Assembly (NCBI RefSeq): GCF_047946665.1
Contig: NZ_CP172312.1
Span: 4,340,001 to 4,404,000, forward strand
DNA: 64,000 nucleotides
Reading direction: 5' to 3'
From: Allohahella sp002354735
GTDB taxonomy: Bacteria; Pseudomonadota; Gammaproteobacteria; Pseudomonadales; Oleiphilaceae
The notes beneath the pieces are model-generated. The model was given only the letters and a program-made list of their open reading frames with translations. It did no database searches and was not told the DNA's origin. Below are positions 25,802 to 34,220 of the stretch, piece after piece (positions within the stretch are counted from its first letter, which is position 1; the number at the start of each line of letters is the position of its first letter). The position numbers were made by a program, and so were the translations under genes.

Positions 25802-27901
25802 TTGATCAATCCAAGCCAATCTACCCGCCAGACATCCGATAATCGGATTATTCCGATGGTGTCTTCGGAAGATCAGACACCTCGCCTCAAGCTGGACGCG
25901 TCGCCAAGGGTGCTCAGCATCATCCCTCCGATGACGCAGCTCAATACACCCTATCCATCAACGGCGTATATCACTGGGTTTTTGCGTTCGCGTGGGGTTG
26001 ATGCAGTGCAGGATGATCTGGCCCTTGCGCTCGTCCTGCGCATGTTCAGCGCAGCCGGCATCACCGAGTTGTACAAGGCAGTCACGGCGACATCGCTCGC
26101 TGGAAGATCGCCGGCTCTGGAGTCCTTCAGCGAACAATTTGATCAGTACCAGGCCACCATCGATCCTGTCGTTGCTTTCTTGCAGGGACGTGATTCAACT
26201 CTGGCGCACCGCATTGTCAGCCGCCGTTATCTGCCAGAAGGCCCTCGCTTCGACTCACTGGAGATCTATGTCGATCCCGATGGTGGCGATCCGCTGGGCT
26301 GGGCCTTTGGTGCACTGGGCGTTCAGGATCGCGCACGGCATTTCGCTACGCTGTATCTGAATGATCTGGCAGATGTCGTCAGGGAGGCGGTTGATCCGCG
26401 CTTTGAATTCGTGCGCTATGCCGAGTCTCTGGCTCAGAGTCAAGCGAGTTTCGAGCCCCTTGCTAAGGCGTTAGTTGCCCCCTTTAACTTGATCGACGAA
26501 TATCTTGATGAGCTTGTTATCAAGCTACTTGCTCGCCATACAGTTGAAGACCAGGCGCTTGTTGTCCTGCTCTCAGTGCCTTTCCCAGGGTCCGTTTACG
26601 CTGCATTTCGTATCGCCCAGACCGTCAAGCGTGTGATGCCAAATGCAATCACTGTGCTGGGCGGTGGCTATGTGAATACGGAGCTGCGCGAACTCGCAGA
26701 GCCCCGCGTGTTCGATTACTTCGACTATGTCACGCTGGACGATGGCGAGCAGCCGCTTCTTGCCTTGTTAGAGCACCGCTTCGGCTCACGTCCGCTTGAC
26801 GGACTACAACGCACTTACTTGCGAGTGGATGACTCGGTTCGTTTCATCAACGCTGGCGATCCCGATGTCCCCTTTGCCCATGTGGGGACGCCCACCTGGG
26901 ATGGCCTGCCGACTGACAGATATCTGTCGCTGCTCGATATGCTCAACCCCATGCACCGGCTGTGGTCGGACGGGCGCTGGAACAAGCTGACACTGGCGCA
27001 TGGTTGCTACTGGAAGAAGTGCAGCTTTTGCGATGTCAGTCTCGACTATATCGGACGCTACGAGACCGCAGCGGCCAGCACACTGGCCGATCGCATCGAC
27101 GCCATCGTGGCCGAGACTGGTGAGACCGGCTTTCATTTTGTGGATGAGGCCGCGCCGCCGAAAACTTTGCGTGCATTGTCGCAGGAATTATTGCAACGCC
27201 AACGCACCATCTCTTGGTGGGGCAATGTCCGCTTCGAGAAATCATTCACCCCGGATCTCTGCCAACTGCTGGCCGATAGCGGCTGCATTGCGATCTCGGG
27301 TGGACTGGAAGTGGCGTCGGACCGTTTGCTGAAGTTGATGCAGAAGGGCGTGTCAGTCGCTCAGGTGGCCAGGGTTACGAGTGCCTTCACGGATGCAGGT
27401 ATTCTGGTCCATGCCTACCTGATGTATGGCTTTCCGACTCAGACACTGCAGGAAACGGTTGATGCGCTGGAATATGTGCGCCAGTTGTTTGCCAATGGCT
27501 GCATTCAGTCAGGCTTCTTCCATCGCTTTACCTGTACGGTGCATTCGCCGGTCGGTCTATCGCCAGATGATTACGGCATCCAGCTGAAGCCGCTTCCGCC
27601 CGGCACCTTCGCCAAAAACGATGTTGGTTTCATCGATCCCACAGGGGTTGACCACGATGTCCTGGGGCAGGCGCTGAACAAGGCGTTGTACAACTACATG
27701 TATGGCATCGGCCTGGATGAGGATGTGCGGGTGTGGTTCGCTGAGGTGGTGTCGCAGCGCGAGCAATTACAAGGCGGGTCGAGACGAGGCTCACGGCGCG
27801 GCAAGAACTCGCGGAGTGGGCCTGCGCGTAATGCCGTGCCTCGCACGACCGTGCGCCCTGACTTCATCGAGCAGGCGTTGGCAGGCCGCGGTCGTGATTA
27901 A
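25802..27901 (+). CDS. B12-binding-domain radical SAM protein
   Basis: The protein has 699 residues. The N-terminal half resembles a cobalamin-binding domain (PPMTQLNTPYPSTAYITGFL; VLGGGYVNTELRELAEP). The radical SAM core has the cluster motif HGCYWKKCSFCDV (Cx4Cx2C, about residue 402), then FVDEAAPP and ISGGLEVASDRLLKLMQKG. The C-terminus is basic (GSRRGSRRGKNSRSG). The substrate is unknown; such enzymes do methylation or radical rearrangement. The start is a TTG at 25802; an ATG at 25856 is possible and neither has a strong ribosome binding site. No maturase or peptide substrate gene is adjacent. Confidence 0.8.
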   Translation: MINPSQSTRQTSDNRIIPMVSSEDQTPRLKLDASPRVLSIIPPMTQLNTPYPSTAYITGFLRSRGVDAVQDDLALALVLRMFSAAGITELYKAVTATSLAGRSPALESFSEQFDQYQATIDPVVAFLQGRDSTLAHRIVSRRYLPEGPRFDSLEIYVDPDGGDPLGWAFGALGVQDRARHFATLYLNDLADVVREAVDPRFEFVRYAESLAQSQASFEPLAKALVAPFNLIDEYLDELVIKLLARHTVEDQALVVLLSVPFPGSVYAAFRIAQTVKRVMPNAITVLGGGYVNTELRELAEPRVFDYFDYVTLDDGEQPLLALLEHRFGSRPLDGLQRTYLRVDDSVRFINAGDPDVPFAHVGTPTWDGLPTDRYLSLLDMLNPMHRLWSDGRWNKLTLAHGCYWKKCSFCDVSLDYIGRYETAAASTLADRIDAIVAETGETGFHFVDEAAPPKTLRALSQELLQRQRTISWWGNVRFEKSFTPDLCQLLADSGCIAISGGLEVASDRLLKLMQKGVSVAQVARVTSAFTDAGILVHAYLMYGFPTQTLQETVDALEYVRQLFANGCIQSGFFHRFTCTVHSPVGLSPDDYGIQLKPLPPGTFAKNDVGFIDPTGVDHDVLGQALNKALYNYMYGIGLDEDVRVWFAEVVSQREQLQGGSRRGSRRGKNSRSGPARNAVPRTTVRPDFIEQALAGRGRD

Positions 27902-27908
27902 ACAACAG

Positions 27909-28149
27909 GTACGAATATTCACTTCAAGCGATGGTCAGGCGCAGCTTGGAAGTGGCATTGGAGCAGGATACGGTGAGGCTAAGTCAGCTGCAGATGAGCC
28001 AGCTATTCGATACCAGCCCGCTTACGTTCTTCCAGAATATCTTCCGGAAGGAAGAGCTGAGCGAGGAGGCAACTGCTAAGGAATCCTTAGTAGTTCGCCA
28101 GGAGGGCAAGCGGCAGGTTCGTAATCGAGTGACTGAAACGCGTCTGTGA
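27909..28149 (+). pseudogene. RhuM-family (virulence/Fic-associated) gene remnant
   Basis: IFTSSDGQAQL (27912-27947) continues after one extra G at about 27948 as EVALEQDTVRLSQLQMSQLFD, then FFQNIFRKEELSEEA and LVVRQEGKRQVRNRV. This is the N-terminal DNA-binding-like part of RhuM/Fic-associated proteins. Only about 75 of the usual 300 or more residues remain and the end is degenerate. It follows the radical SAM gene after a few bases. Confidence 0.6.
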
Positions 28150-28199
28150 TTCGCAACTCCGCCAGCACCCGGCGAACCGGGTACGGTGGATCTGATCGC

Positions 28200-31100
28200 T
28201 CAGTAAGAGCAGTTGACTACTACATTATCTACGTAGTTCGGGTTGGCGTCAGCAGCCGGCATTGTCCCTTCGGCGTTAGACATTACCGAACAAGTACCGC
28301 CTGACTCAGGCGGTCCCGCGTAGATTACTTCGATGAAGTAGTCGATCCCTGGAGCAACCCCATTGGGCAGGGTAAAACTTCCATTACCCGCTGAATCGAG
28401 AAATCCTGCATCCCCTAGCGAATCCTGGATCGCAACGATATCTCCATCCAGAAGGCCCGAGACAGTCCCGCCCAACGATCCTGGCGCTGTACCTGTACTG
28501 CCGGAAGCACAGCTTATAGAAAGGTCTGTCACACCGGTGCTTCCCATGGTTCCTATGCCATTAACGACAGGTTCACAGGTGATTCCGCCTGACGTGGATA
28601 AGACTTTGACGTCATAGGTCGTTCCCGGCTGAAGATATTTGCTCTTGAATGAAGGGGATGAGCCGCTCACAGATTCGATGCTGTTCCCGAGGCTGGCGCC
28701 GAAGTCGACCTGAATGGACGCATTGTCCGGCAAACCTGTAATCACACCAGATACGCTCGCACCGCTACAGCTCACATCGGAAATAACGCTTGGGTAAGCC
28801 GGTGATCCGGATACGCTGCTCAGTGAGCACACCAGTCCGTTGCCGAGCGGTGACAGGGCGAGACTGTAGTTGCCGGTAAAAGCAGCCTCGAAGCTGTAGT
28901 TGCCGTTGCTATTCAAAACTTCAAACGAAGTGCCAGCAAGGCTGTCAGTATTGCTAACGGTGACTGTCTCGCCAGAGGGCAGTCCGCTGACGGTGCCCTT
29001 GATGGAGTACGATGTGCCTTCAGCTATTTCGCAAGCTATGGCGACCGAGACACTTGGGAATTCTGCCTCTCCTTCGCTACCGTCTACCGAGCATGTGTGA
29101 CTCAGGGGCAGGTCTGAGACCGAAACGCTGTAGTCGCCGGTAAACGGCAGCGCAAACGCAAAGTCACCATTCTCCGCACTCAGGGTCACGGGCTGAAGGC
29201 GGTCGCTGTCCCGCGCAATCACAGTAAGACTCTCGCCGTCAGGCAACCCGGAGATCGAGCCCGATACGACGTACGACGGCAGTGGTTCGCAGGTAATCTG
29301 AACGGTTGTGATTGTCGAGGTTTCGTAATTGACGGGCACCTGTCCTGTCCCCGACGCAACGCCGCACTGCAGGCGGGCTGGGGTTGCGCTAAGAACGCGC
29401 ACCTCGTACAACTGACCAGCATTGACTTGGCGTGGGAAGGTGAACTGACCGTTCGCGATTGCAAGCACGGCGTTGTTGCCGGTAACCAGAGTGACGGATT
29501 GATCCGGCGCAAGGCCGCTGATCGTGCCGCCGAGGGTCATTTTTAGCGGCGTAGCGACCGAGCAAGTCATATCGACGTCACTGACTGTGCCGAGTGGCAT
29601 CGTGCCGGAAGCATTAGTCATCTCACAGGTGACACCTGGGTCGCTTGGCTTTTTCTTGAGCGAGACGGTATAGGGCTGTTTTGGGGCGGCACTGGAAGCG
29701 AATTTATACACTCCATTAGCAGACAGTACGAATGTCTCCGCTGTCTTATCGCCGTCCAATGAGGTATACGCCAGCTCTAGTGTGGCCTTTCGGCCGACAG
29801 GCAGGCCAGTCACGGTTCCGCCAACACGCTGCTGAGTGTCTTTGTTTTGGACGGCCTGCAGAGTTGGCGGGCAAGGATTCTTGCCGCAAGCCAGCTTGAT
29901 ATTGGGGACAGCGAAGCCTGCCTCTGAAGAGCCCAGCGAGTCATCTATGTGAGCGGCTGCGTCATCGGGCGTAACCATGCTGAATGGTTTATCATTGACG
30001 TCCGGGAGCTCCGAGTAGATTTTTTGAAGGCTTTCGGTAAACTTCTCTTCGCTTGCCGTAAAGTCAATATCAATCTTATTCTGGGACAGATCCCACAGCT
30101 TTATCTTTCTCACGACACCGTCGGACGACCGGTTACGATCAAGCGTCTGTAGCGCCTGTGCGATACGCAGACCGCGCGAGATCCCTGCCTCATCTGCTGG
30201 GTCATCCAGCTGAAGCACATGCACGAGTCCCGCGCACGCCAGCGTGCCAAGTGCCTGATTGCCGAGATAGAACGTGATGCTGCCGTCATTTTCGCAATTA
30301 AAGCCGCCGTTGGCGTCCGTAAAGCGCATCGACGCGCTTTTCTCGATCCGCACCTGGTAGAGAGGTATTTCATCCGCTGTAAGGGAGAGGCCGAGGGGGT
30401 GGCCAGGAAGAGGGCCGCCAATCCGCGTTCCATAGACGGTCGTTTGGCCGGTCTGCGGAGCAATGACCAGAGTCGATCCGTCGGCTGAAAGACCGCCAAG
30501 ACCGGATGTAACACCCTCGGCGACAGGCATCCAGCTACGACCGCCATCTTCGGAAATCTTTGACTCGCCGTCACGAAGTGTTAGAAGCAGGCGGCGACCA
30601 TCGGATGACATCGCGATAGTGCTAGAGAGCAGCTGGAGCGGACCTGCTTCGTTTGGTAAACCGTCTGACCAGGTGGAGCCGCCATCTCTTGAAATGTACG
30701 TGGCCGTGTAGGTGGTGGTAAAGATAATCTGTCCGTTATCTGACATTTTAACGTCGATATAACTTTGGTTCGCACCCGCCCTCAGCTGCTTCCACGTGAC
30801 ACCGGCGTCCACCGAAACATAGAGCGCTGCAGGGTTCACGCCCCCTAATTTCGCCGCGCCTGTTGCAATAGCAACGGTCTGGCCATCAGGAGATCCGAAA
30901 ACGCCGTTCGGGGAGCCAATGTAGTCCGTAGTCGGCACTAACGTCTCCGACCACGAAACGCCGCCATCCAACGACTTCCTGTAGCAGGTGCCGACAACGC
31001 CAGACTCCCCCGACCTGGCGGTATAGGAAAAGGCTGCAGAGTAAAGTATGCGACCATCTGCCGAACCCACCACTTTAGGATTCTTACCGCACGAAAAATT

Positions 31101-31574
31101 CTCTAGCGAACTCCATGAGACTCCACGATCTCTTGATATCAAGCCGGTGTTATCCGCATCAGAGGCGATAACAGTTGACCCATCGTTGGAAACGAAAATG
31201 CCTGCAATATCGAAGCTCGCCGTTTTCGCGCTCCAGTTCTTGCCAGAGTCGTCTGAAACGAGCAGGCTATTTGTCCCAGAGTCTTTCAAGACTATAACAC
31301 TGCCGTCTTTTGACAGGGCGACTTTGGTCGGCACCCTACTGATTTCTCGGTCAGGGCCGTCTCCATCGGGAACAGTCAGTACTGATGATGAGGTGTAGCC
31401 GAGCCCTTCTACCGGGGCGTCAAAAAAGATTCCGTCCGGCACCTTTACATTGGACTTTTTCGAGCCGTTATTGTCGCAGCCGGCAAGGGTCGCAACTATG
31501 GCTGTCAAGGCAAGGGGCAGAAGTCGGGGGCATAACGATGGAGAAGCAGAAGATGGAGGAGATGACAGCGGCAT
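28200..31574 (-). CDS. Large Asp-box/Ig-like repeat lipoprotein
   Basis: The 1124-residue protein has a signal peptide with lipobox LAGC at about residue 33. Residues about 60-380 contain BNR/Asp-box motifs (SDDSGKNWSAK, SRDRGVSWSSL, SLDGGVSWSE, SVDAGVTWKQL, SRDGGSTWSDG, SEDGGRSWMPV), typical of a sialidase/VPS10-like beta-propeller. A domain with GGFNCENDGSITFYLGNQ follows. From about residue 600, at least six repeats of about 80 residues carry the G-x-(V/I)-(S/T)-G-L-P motif, e.g. GTVSGLPSGETVTVSN. It is likely a surface-exposed anchored protein. No ribosome binding site is evident at the ATG. Confidence 0.8.
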   Translation of the reverse strand: MPLSSPPSSASPSLCPRLLPLALTAIVATLAGCDNNGSKKSNVKVPDGIFFDAPVEGLGYTSSSVLTVPDGDGPDREISRVPTKVALSKDGSVIVLKDSGTNSLLVSDDSGKNWSAKTASFDIAGIFVSNDGSTVIASDADNTGLISRDRGVSWSSLENFSCGKNPKVVGSADGRILYSAAFSYTARSGESGVVGTCYRKSLDGGVSWSETLVPTTDYIGSPNGVFGSPDGQTVAIATGAAKLGGVNPAALYVSVDAGVTWKQLRAGANQSYIDVKMSDNGQIIFTTTYTATYISRDGGSTWSDGLPNEAGPLQLLSSTIAMSSDGRRLLLTLRDGESKISEDGGRSWMPVAEGVTSGLGGLSADGSTLVIAPQTGQTTVYGTRIGGPLPGHPLGLSLTADEIPLYQVRIEKSASMRFTDANGGFNCENDGSITFYLGNQALGTLACAGLVHVLQLDDPADEAGISRGLRIAQALQTLDRNRSSDGVVRKIKLWDLSQNKIDIDFTASEEKFTESLQKIYSELPDVNDKPFSMVTPDDAAAHIDDSLGSSEAGFAVPNIKLACGKNPCPPTLQAVQNKDTQQRVGGTVTGLPVGRKATLELAYTSLDGDKTAETFVLSANGVYKFASSAAPKQPYTVSLKKKPSDPGVTCEMTNASGTMPLGTVSDVDMTCSVATPLKMTLGGTISGLAPDQSVTLVTGNNAVLAIANGQFTFPRQVNAGQLYEVRVLSATPARLQCGVASGTGQVPVNYETSTITTVQITCEPLPSYVVSGSISGLPDGESLTVIARDSDRLQPVTLSAENGDFAFALPFTGDYSVSVSDLPLSHTCSVDGSEGEAEFPSVSVAIACEIAEGTSYSIKGTVSGLPSGETVTVSNTDSLAGTSFEVLNSNGNYSFEAAFTGNYSLALSPLGNGLVCSLSSVSGSPAYPSVISDVSCSGASVSGVITGLPDNASIQVDFGASLGNSIESVSGSSPSFKSKYLQPGTTYDVKVLSTSGGITCEPVVNGIGTMGSTGVTDLSISCASGSTGTAPGSLGGTVSGLLDGDIVAIQDSLGDAGFLDSAGNGSFTLPNGVAPGIDYFIEVIYAGPPESGGTCSVMSNAEGTMPAADANPNYVDNVVVNCSY

Positions 31575-31908
31575 AAAGTATTCCGTAGATGGAGGTGAAG
31601 CGCGGCGATCTAGCAGTTAGCCAATGCTGATCTACGCCTCTTAATGATAGCCGGTGATTAGACGATAGCCATTTCAGACTTTCTGGCGCTGCGCGCACTC
31701 GCAGGGCACTGCCAGGCTTAGAAAAATGGGGGAGAGGTACAGACAGTGAATCGCAACGAACCATTAATTGACGAGGAAGGCGAAGCCCACGACTGCAGGT
31801 GGCAAAAGGCACTTCCAACCAGCGCTCCAACTGGCCTTCACTGTATCAATAATGAAATCCGAACGTTAAGCTCGCAGCACATTGCCCAGCTCTCACAACA
31901 GGAACCCC
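31575..31908. other. Divergent intergenic region, nothing recognised
   Basis: Several open frames cross this stretch but none looks coding. It separates the large lipoprotein gene from yaeQ. Confidence 0.4.
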
Positions 31909-32448
31909 ATGGCCCTCAAAGCGACCATCTTCAAAGTCACGCTCAACATTGCCGATATGGATCGCCATTATTATGCCGATCACCAGATGACGCTGGCGCG
32001 GCATCCATCTGAGAACGACGAGCGCATGATGGTGCGGCTTCTGGCATTCGCGCTGAATGCCAGTGAGAGGCTGGAATTTACCAGAGGCCTGAGTAGCAGT
32101 GACGAGCCAGACCTGTGGCAAAAAAGTCTGAGCGACGAGATCGAACTCTGGATAGAACTGGGGTTGCCAGATGAGAGCCGCCTGCGCAAAGCCTGCAGCC
32201 GTTCAAAGCAGGTCAAGCTGTACACCTACGGCGGTCGCAGTGTGTCGCTCTGGTGGGAAAAGAACCAGGCCAAGCTCGCCCGCTTCAGGAATCTGAGCTG
32301 CGTAAACTTCGACCCGGAGGCCACAGAGCAGTTGGCCGGCCTTGCTCAGCGCGCGATGAATTTCCAGGTGACGATTCAGGACGGTGAAGTCACCTTCAGT
32401 AATGAGCATGGGCTAGTGGCTTTAATGCCCAGAACTATTGGCGCATAG
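31909..32448 (+). CDS. yaeQ: YaeQ family protein
   Basis: The 179-residue protein matches YaeQ over its full length: MALKATIFKVTLNIADMDR, then HPSENDERMMVRLLAFAL, then ELWIELGLPDE and NLSCVNFDPEATEQLA. YaeQ has a fold related to PD-(D/E)xK nucleases and unknown cellular role. ATG 31909 has AGGAAC upstream, which decides it over the upstream in-frame ATG at 31882. Confidence 0.92.
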   Translation: MALKATIFKVTLNIADMDRHYYADHQMTLARHPSENDERMMVRLLAFALNASERLEFTRGLSSSDEPDLWQKSLSDEIELWIELGLPDESRLRKACSRSKQVKLYTYGGRSVSLWWEKNQAKLARFRNLSCVNFDPEATEQLAGLAQRAMNFQVTIQDGEVTFSNEHGLVALMPRTIGA

Positions 32449-32514
32449 CTTTGCAACATCGAAATCAGCGCGAGACATGCGCCGTTTCGGTATAGCGACG
32501 AGCTGGCAGCGCCC

Positions 32515-32940
32515 TCACTGCGCAGCGGTATACACCACCTTCAGACTCGCCTGTTCAGGCGGACTCGCCAGATAACTGATGGTGTTCATGTCTGCTGCGA
32601 GAAAACGCTCCAGCTCAGTGGCGTCACTGACGTGTTCCAGAGGCAGCATTCTCCCTGCAAACACGAGACGCGCCCAGAATGCGTCGACCTGACGCAAGTC
32701 CATCCCGGCAAGATGCTCGAAGAAGTCTGCGCGAATATCACTGCGCTCTCCCCGGTCGTAAATGCGTACGAACTCACCATTCGGCAGCACTTTGCTACGG
32801 CCCAGATACAGGTCACGAACGTCCTCACGGGAGAGGTGCTCAACCGGAGCATCTGCATGCATGACCACAAAAATATCAGCTGCGACGCCGTAACTCATGA
32901 GAGCGGATAAGAAAAAACTCAGTAATCGTTTCACCGTCAC
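32515..32940 (-). CDS. PstS-like small periplasmic binding protein
   Basis: The 141-residue protein has a signal peptide (cleavage near SYGVAA) and the short PstS-like pattern HLSREDVRDLYLGRSKVLPNGEFVRIYDRG plus FWARLVFAGRMLP. It is about half the size of a transport PstS, so it is more likely a sensing or accessory component. The start is GTG 32940, 1 nt after the porin stop; a second GTG lies 6 nt later. It is the last gene of a diguanylate cyclase-porin-PstS-like operon. Confidence 0.75.
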   Translation of the reverse strand: MTVKRLLSFFLSALMSYGVAADIFVVMHADAPVEHLSREDVRDLYLGRSKVLPNGEFVRIYDRGERSDIRADFFEHLAGMDLRQVDAFWARLVFAGRMLPLEHVSDATELERFLAADMNTISYLASPPEQASLKVVYTAAQ

Positions 32941-32941
32941 C

Positions 32942-34213
32942 TCAGAAAATCACATTGACGGAGAGCGACAGAACGTCGACCGTTGAGTCAGCATCCTGTC
33001 GACCATCCTCGAATGCCCAGAGCCCATAACCCCTGGCGCTGATCGAGGTGCGATCATACTGCACTTTTACTGCAGTCCGTAGCGCGGGGTCCCACCGCAG
33101 GCCAAGGGATGTCGTGTACTGATCGAGGTAGGCCCCGTTCAGAATGCTGGTGGCAATGTCTCTCAAACCTTCGCCGCCTGGCATCATGGACCAGTCAGCC
33201 GAGCTGTTCACGAGATCCCTATCGGGCTGGAACGCTGAGTAGACCACGAAGGGGGTGAGGGAGCCGAAACGATGCCCCAGGCTGACATAGCCGGCGTTCC
33301 CCGTCGGCATGATCGAAGCCTTACTCTTCAGCTTGGCCAGCTCTATATTGAAGATGCGCAATCCATCGTCGTAGTTGAGGCCCAGTTGATAATAGTCCAC
33401 GTTGGCACTGAAGGAATCCTCGAACCCCGAGGCAAAGAGGCTGGCTTCTGCACCCACGGGGCCTGGCATGTTGCCAATACCAGCGAACACATCTGTCAGA
33501 GCGCGGAACTCGTCGTTCATGCCGGCCGTTCGAAAATGAGCGTAGCTTATCCGGGCTGACCAGTCGCGGTACTCGCCGGTCAACGAGGCAATCGCCAGGT
33601 CATCAAATTCCGTCTCAAATTCCTGGCTACCGTCAGGCACCTGGATGACAGGCTTGGTCGAGCCGTACTGAAGCTTGGCGCGCATGTAAACCTGTTGAAT
33701 TTCAAAGGCCTTGGCCACATCGATGCCGTCAATGGAGTAGGGCACGATCCAGCCGTACATCTCGGTGGGTGGTCGCACCCAGAGGAAGGTGTAGTCGACT
33801 CGACGGACGTCGGAGAGCTGAAACATGTCGACCGCTATTCGCCCGGCGCGAATATCGATATCCGGCACGGGGGAGTAGCCCACAAATGCCCATTCGGTGG
33901 CCGAATCAAAATCGTATTCAGCCTTATCCGCGACTACCAATTGGGTAGTGGCATGCCATTTGGGGTTGAAGCGATAGGACGCCTGCAAGCCCAATTGGGA
34001 ATCCGTCAGCAGAGAAAAGTCGCGATCCGGATCCTTGTGTTGGGTATTGTCCCTGAACAGGCCGAGCTCATCTTCGTTTTCATAACTGAAGCCGACAGTA
34101 GCAAAGCCAGAGACTTTCAGGCTTGAATCGGCCTGAATGTTCATTGAGGCACAGAGGAGGCAAACGCTCAGGCAATACCTGGCGTATTTCGGTGAGGGGT
34201 CAAAACGAATCAT
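32942..34213 (-). CDS. Porin-like outer-membrane beta-barrel protein
   Basis: The 423-residue protein has a signal peptide (ending in NIQA) followed by SLKVSGFATVGFSYENED, a typical porin first strand, then alternating strands and a C-terminal strand ending in SLSVNVIF with the terminal Phe of Omp substrates. ATG 34213 lies 7 nt after the diguanylate cyclase stop. The position between a membrane diguanylate cyclase and a periplasmic PstS-like protein suggests a trans-envelope signalling unit; the ligand is unknown. Confidence 0.8.
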   Translation of the reverse strand: MIRFDPSPKYARYCLSVCLLCASMNIQADSSLKVSGFATVGFSYENEDELGLFRDNTQHKDPDRDFSLLTDSQLGLQASYRFNPKWHATTQLVVADKAEYDFDSATEWAFVGYSPVPDIDIRAGRIAVDMFQLSDVRRVDYTFLWVRPPTEMYGWIVPYSIDGIDVAKAFEIQQVYMRAKLQYGSTKPVIQVPDGSQEFETEFDDLAIASLTGEYRDWSARISYAHFRTAGMNDEFRALTDVFAGIGNMPGPVGAEASLFASGFEDSFSANVDYYQLGLNYDDGLRIFNIELAKLKSKASIMPTGNAGYVSLGHRFGSLTPFVVYSAFQPDRDLVNSSADWSMMPGGEGLRDIATSILNGAYLDQYTTSLGLRWDPALRTAVKVQYDRTSISARGYGLWAFEDGRQDADSTVDVLSLSVNVIF

Positions 34214-34220
34214 CAAGGCT

